A DNA stretch of 64,000 nucleotides, taken from contig CM054180.1 of NCBI GenBank assembly GCA_028829895.1, forward strand, positions 96,160,135-96,224,134. The letters are read 5' to 3'. This document shows positions 37,491 through 50,800 of the stretch, one piece after another; the stretch's first letter is position 1, and each line of letters begins with the position of its first letter. The notes under the pieces were generated by a model. The model saw nothing but the letters and a program-made list of their open reading frames with translations, was not told the DNA's origin and made no database searches. Source of the DNA: Sinotaia quadrata. Taxonomy: Eukaryota; Mollusca; Gastropoda; Architaenioglossa; Viviparidae. The position numbers and the translations under genes are program-made.

Positions 37491-38983
37491 CTCTTTGGAC
37501 CACCCGGAGATTTGTCACCCAAATGTCGTATTGTAGTAGATTGTAATTAATTTACCGACAACCGACACATATATACACACATATATGAAAATATTCAGCA
37601 TACACATCCAGTACACACTAATAAACACATTATTGATTTATTATCGAAAAAATCTTACAACATAATTCACAAATTGCGTCCAGTGGAGTGCATTCAAGTT
37701 CCTGAATATATAACGTATTCAACATAATTTTGCTTTATAACATTAACTATTTATTCTTTTCTTTCCTTTTTTTATTTTTTGAATCAGCTCTCAGACAAAG
37801 ATTTTCTAGAATTTCAGAAAGATACTGGTATCGTTGTAATAGTAAATAAATTTCACAAGGCTTTTCTATTAAATATATTTTTTCAACGTGAAACTGAAAT
37901 ACAAAATTGGACCCTGACCCACGATAGACAGTAGGTCTATATGTCTACTAAAGATTGTTTTTGTTTATTTTTTTACTCTCGATTATGTTTTTTGCTCAAG
38001 ATAGTATAGCATGGTACTGCACCCCTTATCAGAATACATTAAGTGTTGTGCATAAATTTAGAGTAGCTGAAGCATGCGTCCTAATCTATTTTTAACACTT
38101 CTTCGGTCAGTAGAAAATACATTAAAATTTCTATTGCAAATATAAATCGGATTGTTAAGTATTCTAAAACGGCAACTTGCATTTCCGCTCTGTTTATTTA
38201 TATTATAATTATGCAATTATTTACGACTCGTTGCCTTTCAATAGTTTTCTTGCTCAGTAATAATCAACCGACTCCTTGAGGGGATTCTTCCGTTCAACAT
38301 GTTTTCTTTGTTAACTTTGTTGACAGTGCTATTAATAGCTTCAGCCTGATTTTGTGACGTCATACTTACGAAAATTAATGTTCTGTGTATATTATTTACG
38401 GTGACAGCCGCAAGATTTATTTTTGTGCATTTTGTTTCAGATCTCAGAAATCGGCAATTAATTGATGGGCATAAGGTGTTCATTTACTAAGGTTAAATTG
38501 ATTGTTTCCATCATCAAATTTCAGTTTAATCCATGCTATAATATAATGGAAACAAACGGGAGAACCATTGTGCTTTGAACAGATATTGCAAATTCCAGAA
38601 ACGAAAAGGTTAAGCTGATTAAAATGTGTGTTACTGAATAATAAATACATTGGAGAATTTAGAATGTATTATTTAGAGAGATAATAGACCATACTAAAAG
38701 TTTTCGAAAATCTATTTAACCAGAAATGTAATATAACACAAAAAGTAAAGTTTTATAACAAAACATACATATTTTAGTACTTTAGAACCCAGGACTCTTC
38801 GACCTCCATTTAAGAGAAAGTTAAAAATGTCACAATGACATGAAGTATTGCATTGTAAAATTTATTTCGTGTGACGTTATTTGTTTGTAGTGTTTAATGA
38901 CGTTGTTAAGTGCTGTCCAAAGGAATTAGCAATGTCTACGTAGTTCGACTGTGGTGCGCATGCCCACATACTTTGAATTCTAG

Positions 38984-38995
38984 TGCGCATGCGCA
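38984..38995. promoter_or_regulatory. perfect NRF1-type palindrome TGCGCATGCGCA
   Basis: The 12-bp palindrome equals the NRF1 consensus; a weaker GTGCGCATGCCCAC lies 30 bp to the left. Such sites mark CpG-type promoters, but no adjacent gene was found. Confidence 0.35.
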
Positions 38996-39830
38996 CGTAT
39001 GTAGGACTGTATATTGCTTCTAAGTCTAACAGTAACACATAGCGAAATACCATGTTTCCCGTCTGCCAGGCCATCCTAATGACTCGTGATGGTCGGATTG
39101 TCATGATTCCATTGGAGCATTTATGAAGACAATAGGACTACGTTGAGAAAACGGTCCATAAACCAATACGATAATATTACATTATGATATACATTACAGA
39201 AAAGAGTGTACTTAGCAAACAGAATAGTTATTTTGGAAAATAAAATTGTCACTGAATAAATTCAGAAATTGTTTGTAACAGAGTTTCTTATGGATTTATG
39301 CAGCCATTCTGTCTGCCTGTCACTGAGTTTTAAACATTCAGTGAAAATTTTCTACACTGAGCCATGCTATGACATTTCGACTAGTGTGTTTTGTTCGCAT
39401 CACGGAATGCGACAACATGAAACATCATTATCTCTATTGTTAACAGTTACTGAAGACAAATAACATGTACGATTAGATGGTTGTTTTACTGTCATAAAGG
39501 GATCGACGATGCAATCGATGATAATAGCAATTAATGTGATGGTAATTTGAAATATAAAAACAAAATAATAAACAACCCTCCCTTTCCCATGCACCCAGGC
39601 AAGTTCGATTTATGTTCACAAATAATAAACAAAACACGATAAATATAAACTTATTGCATGTTACCATCACCAAAGAACGTCATCAAGTGATTTTCAAGAT
39701 GTGAGAAAGAAATCTGGGTTACGTCAATTATCCGAATATCCAATTATCGGTCTAATAAATATTTAAAACGGTTCGTGAGTCTGTAGGTGTGTATTAGAGT
39801 TTGTTTGAATATGTATTTGTATGAATTAAG

Positions 39831-39913
39831 GCCCATCATGACACCACTTCGCAGTGACATAGGAAAGGGAAGTAACTCTGCCTGTTTTCACTCTTATGTG
39901 CTGCATGATGGGC
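39831..39913. repeat. short element bounded by 10-bp inverted repeats
   Basis: GCCCATCATG at 39831-39840 and its complement CATGATGGGC at 39904-39913 enclose 63 bp. No clear target duplication. Possibly a very small MITE. Confidence 0.35.
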
Positions 39914-40111
39914 TACGAGACGATGACTAAATGTAAACAATTTTCCTCAGTTGATATTTGATGTAAACATACATCCGTCCCTCCTCCTTATCCCATCCCA
40001 CCCCTATCAATACTGTAGTAAAAGTAACAATGAAAAAGATCCCACGCAATATTGGTAGTTGTTTGGTGGTTGCTGTTTACTGCTCTAATTGTCCACCCCT
40101 CTTCCCCACCC

Positions 40112-40282
40112 TGAATAGCCTATACTTTGACAACTGTTACCACATTGAATAGCCTATACTTTGACAACTGTTACCACATTGAAAAACCTATACTTTGACA
40201 ACTGTTACCACATTGAATAACCTATACTTTGACAACTGTTACCACATTGAATAACCTATACTTTGACAACTGTTACCACATT
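40112..40282. repeat. 34-bp minisatellite, 5 copies
   Basis: Unit TGAATAACCTATACTTTGAC plus AACTGTTACCACAT. Confidence 0.95.
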
Positions 40283-41179
40283 AGGCACTAAGGAGAAATG
40301 TAAAAAAACAAGTAAACTATTGTTGTTAGAAGAAAAGCTGTATGTGCTGTATCTGAACAAGAGCTGGAAGCATGAAAGGGACAGAACTCGTCGTCAGTGT
40401 TGTCGCAGAACTGTTCTAGGGGCACAACTGTTGCTGTAAAAAAAGAAGAAAGGAAAACAAACAAATGAGACTATAATTAGTGGGTAGTTGTGTAAGCAAT
40501 TGAAATTAAGATTGGTTTGCAAGTGCTAACCTACATAATATGACTGTTAATAGCGCGCAAATACAACGACATATTGGTACACTTATAACATGTAGTAATT
40601 ATCAGACAGGCACAATATAATAAATGAAAGGACAGATTCTCAACTAATACATTAATAATGTCTTTCTCATTTTTGCTGTGTTTTACAGTTTACAGATAAA
40701 TGGAATTAAGTGGCACAGAACGGTTTCCACATCTCACATTTAATCGGACGGCAGAACAACAGGGGAATTCTTTCGTTTGTTGTTTGATTTAGGTTTCTGT
40801 TCGCTATTACTTTTGCTGATTTAGCCCAAAGCAGCACGACCAAAGAGATAATATCTAAAATAAATCTAGATTTATTTCTAGAAGGGAGAAATATGGTGGC
40901 AAGGTTGGAAGAGTAGATATTCAAGTAGTCTAGTGAAAGTTCGGAGGATTTCCTGGATGCCGGTTACCTCGGCAACGGTCAACAACATACTCTCTCCGAC
41001 TTTCGTCGTTCAGAAGAATTTTAACGAGCCCGTAGCACACAGATATGCATTATCTACTTATCCAGTTTAGGCATAAGGTCTATATCTTGACCTAGGAAGT
41101 GGTTAAGAATCGCCAGTAATTTTTTTTCACTTCAAATTCAAGCTATCTGAATGAGAGGCTAGTGCCCTATGTCCTGTGT

Positions 41180-41465
41180 CCCCATTTGGCATTGTGTTTG
41201 CATACAGGGAGTGGAATTGCGTTTTCGTATAAGGAGAGGGATTGTGCTTGCGTATGGGAAAAAGGATTTTGTTGCGAAAAGGGGGGGGGGGTGCTGCATA
41301 AAAAGAGAAGGATTGGGCTTGTGTATAGGAAAACGGACTGTAGTTGTGAAAAGGGAAAGACATCTGTGCTTGCATACAGAGAGAAGGATTGGGATTGTAT
41401 ATAGAAAAATGGACTGTAGTTGTGAAAAGGGAAAGACATTTGTGTTTGCATACAGGGAGATAAGA
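41180..41465. repeat. ~63-69-bp G-rich minisatellite
   Basis: Units contain TTGCATACAG, GGAGA, and GGACTGTAGTTGTGAAAAGG; it leaves several long frames open on both strands, which I regard as artefacts. Confidence 0.85.
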
Positions 41466-41661
41466 GAGTGTGAGGTGTCTTCCCCTTTTTTAAATGTAAT
41501 CAACGTTAAAGTTTAATTCCTGTGCAGAGTTGATTGCGGCACGTTGCATACAGTGTATGAGATTTGATTGACAGACGGCAAATTTTACATTAGTGCAAGA
41601 ATACTAAAGATAGTCATCAGTCAACAGTAGTGACACTAAAGGACGGCTTTATTCCCCCTCT

Positions 41662-41814
41662 TTAACCTCCATCAGCCCCAACCATCCACACCCCATCATT
41701 ACTCTCTAAGTGAACACCGTACTTTCTATGCAAACGCAGCTTTAGATCAAGTCCCTCTTCCAACCAGGCTGATGCCCCGAAGCTCTTCCTACTTAGAAAT
41801 TCTGGGGCCGCCAT
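41662..41814 (-). CDS. unrecognised 50-codon ORF starting ATGGCGGCC
   Basis: Minus-strand ORF starting in ATGGCGGCCCC, with a less AT-rich composition than its surroundings and no low-complexity. It contains a GASAWLEEG segment and ends in a Gly/Trp-rich stretch before TAA. It may be a first exon with a YY1-like start context, a transposon remnant or chance. No splice or homology support. Confidence 0.2.
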   Translation of the reverse strand: MAAPEFLSRKSFGASAWLEEGLDLKLRLHRKYGVHLESNDGVWMVGADGG

Positions 41815-42204
41815 TGTCAGTTAACCGAACCATTATTAGGCTACTTTATTAGCGGGACGGAGTACGACAAAGAGGCAAGAGGTGAAGATTTGTGACCTGA
41901 TAGACTGGGATGAGTTAAGCCTTGTACCATCGTGTCATTGCACCAAATCGATTTTGATTTTTTATGATGAAATGACCGTTTAATTCCTCTATAATTGCAA
42001 TATACTTTTGTATTAGTATTCCGATAAACAAACCTTGAAATGTTTAGTAATACTATTTAAAATGTTTCTAGTAATTTGCGTATTAATTAGTTATTTTAAC
42101 TACTATATTTAATGTCATGCAAGCTTAGTTTTCGTTAAATAGGTCACTTAGGTGAGCATTGTCTTCACTTTACGAATGAAGGTCAGGCACGCTCCGAAAC
42201 CCAC

Positions 42205-42451
42205 CTGGCTTGGAACTGACGGTGATCGAATAATTGAACCCGCTGCAGTTCAGAATCGCAGCGTCCGCGTCTGAGAGGCGCCACGTGATGAGTCTGACGT
42301 AGGCAAGGTCACCCGGATGCAAGGATGACAAGGAAACACGAACTGGATGTATGTGTGTAATCGTGTAGTTCTCGTCACATTTTACTGGGCCAGGCTTGGT
42401 ATCACTGAATGTCACGTACACCTCTCCTTCGGCACAGTCCACCTGGATATT
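42205..42451 (-). CDS. tandem-module gene, exon A5 (last exon recognised)
   Basis: Minus-strand acceptor GTTTCCAG before 42451, donor GTGGGT after 42205; 247 nt. Most divergent A exon: CAEG in place of CGKM and an extra Cys in KCDENYT. The donor leaves phase 1, so at least one further exon is expected to the left, but none was found. Confidence 0.83.
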
Positions 42452-45400
42452 CTGGAAACAAGCAATGCCATGGATAAATCATTTTAAGATTTTTATACAT
42501 GCAATTGTTGTGAAAAATACAGTGTTTTTAACGTGTGCCTAAAGCTTATCAAAACATAAATATCCATATATTTTTTCTCCTTATCAAATCTAACAATTTC
42601 ATGCGATGTACGTTGAACCGAGATCGGCGGTTACCGCTAAAAATACCAGTTTAGAGAAAGTTACAATTGATTAATTCCTGGCAAATGAATACTTTGACTA
42701 ATCAGTAATAATCATTTATTTTTAAAATCAATACTATCAAAGAAACAACAGAAAGAAACAAGAATTCTCTGAAGTGACATTTCCAAGCAGCGTAATCTGT
42801 AGACTCATTTGAAGTAGATCGTCTATATTTAGCTCCAGAAATAGCTCGAGTTCAAAAGATTCGTTATATTTCGGATTTACGGAATGACCCATTACAGACA
42901 GTGTAACAAATACAAGAATTTGACTCTCACTCACTCACTGCAAACTCACAAAATCTCACTCTCTTTCTCCCCCCTCCCACACACGTTAGTTCGCGCCGTG
43001 CACTGACTAGTCAAGTGATGCTAGTCGTATGAATTTCGTTAGTTTTTTTTTTTTAAAATCCAAACATCTGAATTATATCAGCAATTTCTCACAGCATTAA
43101 CTGAACAACTGAAAACGTCCACAAAATGGAAATAGAACATTTATTTAATTGAACGATTTAATGCCTTAGTGTTGAAGGACTGTTGTTACAATAAAGAAGT
43201 ACTAAAGATAAACTTTCATTGAAATAATTGAAATAAAATTTCTAGAAATCATAAACCTACTTTTCATTGGGGTCCTTATATTTCGAGGGATCTTAAGTCA
43301 CCGCAGATGCTGCGTAAGCCCAAGGACGGCCCATAAATACATACATATAAATATGTTTGCCTCAGCTATGCAATCGCTGGATCTCACTGTGCTTACTCAA
43401 CCTTAGGACTACAGATACTATCTATGGCTTTAGATAGAGGGAGACCTAATCAGCATACAAGTATACTATCTATGGCTTTAGATAGAGGGAGACCTAATCA
43501 GCATACAAGTATACTATCTATGGCTTTAGGTAGAGGGAGACCTAATCAGCATACAAGTATACTATCTATGGCTTTAGGTAGAGGGAGACCTAATCAGCAT
43601 ACAAGTATACTATCTATGGCTTTAGATAGAGGGAGACCTAATCAGCATACAAGTATACTATCTATGGCTTTAGGTAGAGGGAGACCTAATCAGCATACAA
43701 ATATACTATCTATGGCTTTAGATAGAGGGAGACCTAATCAGCATATAAGTATACTATCTATGGCTTTAGGTAGAGGGAGACCTAATCAGCATTGGAGTTC
43801 TGTGAGGGCGCCACATATTCCGCCGACATTAATATATTCAGCACATCACCCAGGCATTAGATTTAAGTTCAATGTGTACATCTGTAAACTCATTTCGCGC
43901 TCTGTGATTCTTTGTCGCCTTTCACAATCAACAGTTTCAAATTTTATTGAATACGTATAACTACATGAAATCACTTACAGTAGAATCGTTCACGTAGACA
44001 TTTTCATTATGTTTACTGGTTTTCACAGGCCAGTATTTAGTTAACAAACAGAACAATTATAGCTATCTAGTTTCAAAATACGTCTGCAAACTTGTAATTT
44101 ATTAAAGAATTTTCTTTTCCAAAAGTAAAAGCAGAACTGTGAGGTTGAAAGCAAATCAAAGAAAGCATGCTACACGAACGAAACACATCTTCATTTACAA
44201 GTAATAATATATAAATAATATCAAATCACAATGTGAAATATCGGTTCAGTTATAAATAAAATTTAATATATTATTAAAATGAACTGGCAATGGGAAGCAA
44301 TTGATACACGCTGCTAGAGTGCAAACATTCAATAAATACAATGCATTAAATAACGTTGCAACAACTTGATTTTCTCTCTTTCTTTCAAAAATTCCTACCA
44401 TTTCTTTTCCAGGCATTAAACATTTCACCTACATTTTGTGATCATCTACACTATAAGTGATCTTTCTCTCTTCGTGTGCCAGTCATAATCACCAAAACTT
44501 TTAATCTTACTAAAGATAGCTCGCTGAATACTCTCGCTTTCCCCCCCACAATACAGCTATCGACCGATCGCCTACAATTTTATGTCCGAACATCAAGACA
44601 ATTTACTCAATATATCCGGATATCCAGATAACACATCTCTGACAAAATTTACCTACACTTTCGGGCCAACCAAAATATTCAATTAAATAATCCAAACAAT
44701 TCGCAATTCATTCTCTAATTTCCTTTTTCCAGATGTTCATTTAACTCTGCTGTTTAATCGGGTAATTAGTTTCTGGTGGCCCAATCCGTCGTCTTTTTAA
44801 TCACCCCGGCAATTCAAACCCACCTTTGACCTCAGGACAATTACTTACTACTTCCGGATCCAAGCCTTCTGGCGTCAAAACGCCAACTGTTTTGTCCAAA
44901 ATAGCTTCTGGGATAGGTTCCAGAAATGACAGACTTTCTTTTTCTTCCACTCGGGTTCCTGAATTAACAGTTTATGTTATACATGTTTAGGTGAAAATGT
45001 AAAGAGGTTAGTCGTTATATTTTTGTGTACAAAAGTGAATATAAATTATTTTAAAATAGTTTTTAAAATGAAAGAAATATTTTTTGATAATAACAGAAAA
45101 TCTAAAAAGCTATGTATATCTTTTGTCAGAAATAAATGCCCAAGTACTATAAAGATAGCATGATTGTTTAAAACATCTAAGTTCATTAAGTAATACTTCA
45201 TTAAATACTGCTCGTATAACGGTGTTAATTATAATGTGACAAAATGAACACTAGTTAACATTTTAGACTAAACATTTAAAATTGATAATATCAATTTTGA
45301 AAAATGTTCTAGCGATAGAATGGAAATTTAGGTTAAAAATCCATTTTTTAAAAAAATGTATGACAGATTTAAGTTAAGTGTTGATTTCCTGAGGGAAAGG

Positions 45401-47795
45401 ATACGTGTGGGGCGACAGATTATAATTGTGAAGGAGTGGTGATAAGGGGAGGGAAGCTATGTGCCCGAAAGTCTATAAACCTATTAGCAACAGTAAGTTT
45501 GAAATCGAAATGTGAAGTAATATAATACAATAATTAATACGAAGTAATATAATACAATCATTAATATGAAGTAATATAATACAATCATTAATATGAAGTA
45601 ATATAATACAATAATTAATATGAAGTAAATTAATACAATAATTGATAGGAGGTAATATAATACAATCATTATCAGGACACGAGAGTTACAGAAACCATAT
45701 TTTTAATTAAATGTCCACATTTGATTATTTTCATCACTTGAAAATGAAACAGAATGAATTCATAAAATTGATGCTTTCTGACTTAAAAATAATAACAACT
45801 AAGTTAAATTCTCCTGTCCCGTCTACCTCGTGTAGACTGAAATCCCACCTAGTTTGGTTCTCACACTGACGGTGTAGTTGAAGCCGTTGCAGTTGAGAAG
45901 CTCAGCCTCTTCGTCCTCGACACGCCGGGCAACCAGTCTGAACTTGACAAGGTCGCCGGGCTCCGTGGAATTCAAGGGAACTCGAACCGGATGTTCGTGC
46001 GTGACACTGTAGTGGTCGTTAATCAGAGCGTAACCGGGATCAGTAATGTTGTATGTCACGTATGCCTCCATTTTACCACAGTCCACAGCGACGTCCTGAT
46101 GTACACCGAAACAGAGCACAACAATTTTACATTTATTCCTGTAATATTTATAATGTTTGCAATATAATTATGTCGTGTGGGTGTATGTGAGTGTGTAGAT
46201 TATGTGCGTATGTATGTATGTGTGTTTAAGAGTGTGTATATGTAGGTGTGTATGTGAGTGTGTCTACTTGTGAATGCGTGTTCCATTTTTCCACTCTCAC
46301 TTGGGTAGATTTCGAATTTAAATTCATCACAATTACATTATAATTGCTTTCTTTTAAGTGTTTTTAAGTGTTTCGATTTTTAGTATTCTACGAGCATTAT
46401 GTGAAAGCTCTCGTAGACTCATTAAATAAAGTTATTTCCCCCTAAATACACGACGGCTACGATATATACTTACCACTTCCGGGTCATCGCCAGTGGGTGT
46501 TTGTATGTTCACTGTTCTATCCAGGGTGTCCTCTGGGATAGATTCTTGTAGTGTCAGGTTTTCTGTCTGCGTCATGATGGCTGGAAAAGTCGTAAGCATG
46601 TGTCAAGATTAATGCTGAATTGTTTGTATTTTAATGGTTGTGTTAGATATACAGGAATGATAATATGTTTAATGATATGAATTTTAAGGGTTGTGTTAGA
46701 CATACAACCATGATAATTATAATTATGTGTATTTTAATGGTTGTGTTCGACATACAAGCATAATATGTTTAATGATATGTATTGTAATGGTTTTCAGACA
46801 TAAAGCCATGATAATATGCTTAATTATGTGTATTTTAATGTTTGTGTATTGAAAGCAATCTGTAGAGAAATTGATATGTAAATTCGCATTGTTATTTCTT
46901 TTTTATTTACACACTACAGCATATAGTGGCATTATTATATTCCTCATTAAAAGAACCCCCGCCACAGCACCACTATCACCAGAAGTGCAATTAGTATATT
47001 CTTTACTAAAGGAATGTCCACCACAGCACCACTATCACCAGAAATGCAATTAACATATTCCTTATTTAAAAATCTCCACCACAGCACCACTACCACCACC
47101 AATGCTATCATTACCTTCAATCCTACTACCACTGCTAATTCTATCACCTCTATAACCGCCACCATTACTTTGTCACCACAGCACCACTGTCACCAATAAT
47201 GCTATCATTACCTTCAATCCTACTACCACTGCTAATTCTATCACCTCTACAACCGCCACCATTACTTTGTCACCTAGCAAAAAGACAATTCTACCATTAT
47301 AATTACTACTTCTAGCTCTACTACTACCACTACCACCACACTACTACCTTCATCACCAAAACTACAACTACTATTATCAGTCTTATCAACCCTAGTACGT
47401 TTTCCACTGTTACTAATAATATTAGTATCACTACCACCACACTACTACCTTCATCACCAAAACTACAACTACTATTATCAGTCTTATCAACCCTAGTACG
47501 TTTTCCACTGTTACTAATAATATTAGTATCACTACCACCACACTACTACCTTCATCACCAAAACTACCACGACTATTATCAGTCTTATCAATACTAGTAC
47601 GTATTCCACTGTTACTACTACAACTACCATTACAATTGCTTTTAGTTTGTTTAACGTATCGTGCTGTAAGATGGCTAACGGATAAACCTTTCATTCTCAA
47701 GGAAAGGGATGTGCTGACCGGACCCTCTGCATGAAAGACCAACGGACAGATCTCTCGTCCATCCAGCATCCGTCAAACACTAATAAAGCAATTAA

Positions 47796-47858
<63 letters not shown>

Positions 47859-50800
47859 TGTGTGTGTGTGTGTTCGTTTGCCTGTGACATGCAAAATTCT
47901 TTTAAGGACTCACGCTGCTTAGATTTCAGCCTCACTGAATAAATGAAGCCACTACAGTTGTGCTGTGCAGCCTCTGCCTCTTGGAGACGGCGTGCTGCAA
48001 GCCTCACTTGTAGAGGGTCGCCAGGATTAAGTAATGACAGGGGTACCCGAACTGGCTGCCCGTGTGTAACATTGTAGGTTTCGTTTATAAGGGTCGGTTC
48101 GTTAACTAGGTCGGAGTCCGGATGACTGGCATTGTATGTTAAGTAGAGATCCACTTTCCCACAATCCACCTCGATAATCTGCGACACAGTCAAACAGTAA
48201 TTTATTGTCTCATTATCATCTTCTTGTACAATACAAAAACATATCAAGGGATTTTACATGTGCAAGAAGTAACGATTATGACTGATAAATTACTTGAATA
48301 TACACGTACCAGTTCCGGTTGTTTGCCTGTTGGTGTTTGCATGTCCACTGTTCTGTCAATGGTGTTCTCTGGGATAGATTCCTGCAGCGTTACATTTTCC
48401 TGTTGTATCACACTGGCTGTGCCGAACAAAATGCAAATCGTTACTAATTTTCTACAGGAACAATGAGGAAAATTTCAGTACTCTACCTTAATATAAAATC
48501 GATTTGTTGGACTGGGATGCATTTTCATATATTTCAACAATCAGCCGCATTTTATTCTTCATTATTGCACCATACGGTATAAGTTGCCATTGATTTAAAC
48601 AGATCAACGTTGTTTTATGTAATCTTAGTTTACATAACAATGACGCTAACAGAATAAGAACCATAATAAACGTCTTTAGGCAGTACACAGTTTATTTATG
48701 AAAGTTGATGAATTTTGCTCTGATTTTATTGCTTCTAAATGAAAAACATATAACGTCTAATATTGAGTCACGTGTCACGAAATGTATTTATTTGGGTAGT
48801 ATCTCCTTCCACCACCATTATCGCTTATGATTATTTTAACATTAACAGTTAGTTTCCTTAGTTTCCTTTCTTAATGAAGTTTACTGTGACCTCTACCAGT
48901 ATAGTCTCCGTTATCGTACACCGCTATGCCCCAGCTCCTACAACCAGTAGATCCTAGTAACATACTTGGTTATGTCCAGTTCCTAATAATGTAAGGCCCT
49001 AATTCCATACTCACTTTATGTCCTAGTTCCTAAAGCTGTAAGGTCCTACTACTGCATTTACTATTGTAATGCCTTACAACCATACTTAGTTATGTATTAG
49101 TTCCTAATGCTGTAAGGTCCTAATACTACACTTACTTAATTCCTAGTAATACTGTAAGTTCTTACTGACATACACAGTTATGTCCTAGCTCCTAAAACTG
49201 TAAGGTCCTATTGCCATACATAGTTATGTCCTAGCTCCTTATACTGTAAGTTCCTACTGCCATACATAGTTCTAGTTCGTAATACTGTACGGTCCTACTA
49301 CCAAACTTTGTTATGTCTTAGTTCCTAATATTGTAAGGTTCTACTATCATACATATATATGTCATAGTCGTAATACTGTAAGGTCCTACCACCAAACTTA
49401 TTTATGTCTTAGTTCTCATTCTGTAAGTTCATAGCACAATAGTTGTTAAGTATTAGTTCCTGAAACCATCAGGTCTTATTACAATACTTAGTTTTACCAT
49501 AATTCCTAAAACTGTAAGGTCACACAATCATAACTATGTCCTAGTCCCTATAACCAGTAGGTCCTACTACCAGTCTTTGCTTTGTCCAATTTCATAAAAT
49601 TGTAAGGTCATACAACCATGTTTATCTAATCCTAGTTCCTAAAACCGTCATGTTCGTCCATCATTCTTTGCTACGTTACGGTTTCAACACCAGTCAGACT
49701 CTAAAACCGTCAATTTCGGCCACCATTTTTTGCTAAGTTTCGGTTTCAACACCAGTCAGACTCTAAAACCGCCAAGTTCGGCCACCATTTTTGCTAAGTT
49801 ACGGTTTCAACACCAGTCAGACTCTAAAACCATACTCAGCAAAATCTTCACATCAAATCCGCCAGAACCTACAACTATACTAAAACAATGGCCCATTTCA
49901 TAAACCTGTCAGGTTTTTATAACCACACTCAGCAAAGTTCCACTTCCGAAACATGCTACACTCTAGCCATCATACTAGGCAATTCTATTTCCTAACATAC
50001 TTCACTTTACTAACATAGTCAGCAGAATCCCACTTATTAAACATGTCCAGCTGTACTACCTTACTAAAAATGCAATTTCTAAACATGGCAATCTCTTCTA
50101 CAATACTCAAAACAATTCTGACACGAAACAATTTATTACCATCCTCAAAATGTAAATCTTAACTTGGCAAACTCTGCTATGTTACGTTTCCAGTATTTAT
50201 TTAAAGACCCTGCTTAGAATAATTAAAGACTTTAAATATAATTAATACTTTCTCTCATATTCTATGCAGACTGGTTGCTCAATTTACTATTTGACTAATT
50301 AAAAGTGTGTCTTGTAGTTCAGACGACAAATTTACAAACTAATAAACTGCGAACTTTAGCTAGATTAAAAACCGTTAAATTCCTCTAAATTAATATGCAT
50401 TCATTATCAACATTCTGCTCATTCGCCCCCATTTAATCTAAGAAAATATCTATTGGTCTATCATGCATATAAATTAACTACTAAGAGGTATTAACAAAGA
50501 AAATAAGATTTAATAAAGTTTTAACAAGTTAACAATAATCAAATACGAGCGCGAATAGTCTATTACTCTGTCTCTACGCGCACATGCTCGACCAGTTAAC
50601 AATTTAAATTGCCATCAATTTGTCCTTTTAATATTTGTATTCTGAGATGTACTCAGCTGGATTGCTTGTATCAGCCTGGTCTCTTTACCGGCCAGTCAGT
50701 CTATTTTCACAGTCCCGCTCTAGCGACGCACGTGGTGCATAAGGAAAGGCGCCCCTTTTCTATGTAGCTAGGGAACTTGAATTTTAATGACATGGACCCT

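Larger units (their letters stand above)
34246..42204. other. intergenic region without a supported gene
   Basis: Mostly AT-rich. Contains microsatellites, a 34-bp array, a G-rich minisatellite, and weak candidates at 36789-37104, 38984-38995 and 41662-41814 listed separately. The missing 3' exon(s) of the tandem-module gene should lie here or still further left. Confidence 0.55.

Noticed and set aside
38877..39104. 75-codon minus-strand ORF
   Set aside because: It spans the NRF1-type palindromes, has no splice or homology support, and looks like promoter-type DNA rather than coding sequence.
41127..41516. overlapping ORFs on both strands, 80-115 codons
   Set aside because: All arise from a G-rich minisatellite; Cys/Lys or Phe/Pro repeats without a conserved domain.
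43424..43960. 178-codon ORF of 16-residue repeats
   Set aside because: Produced by a 48-bp minisatellite inside an intron and antisense to the tandem-module gene.
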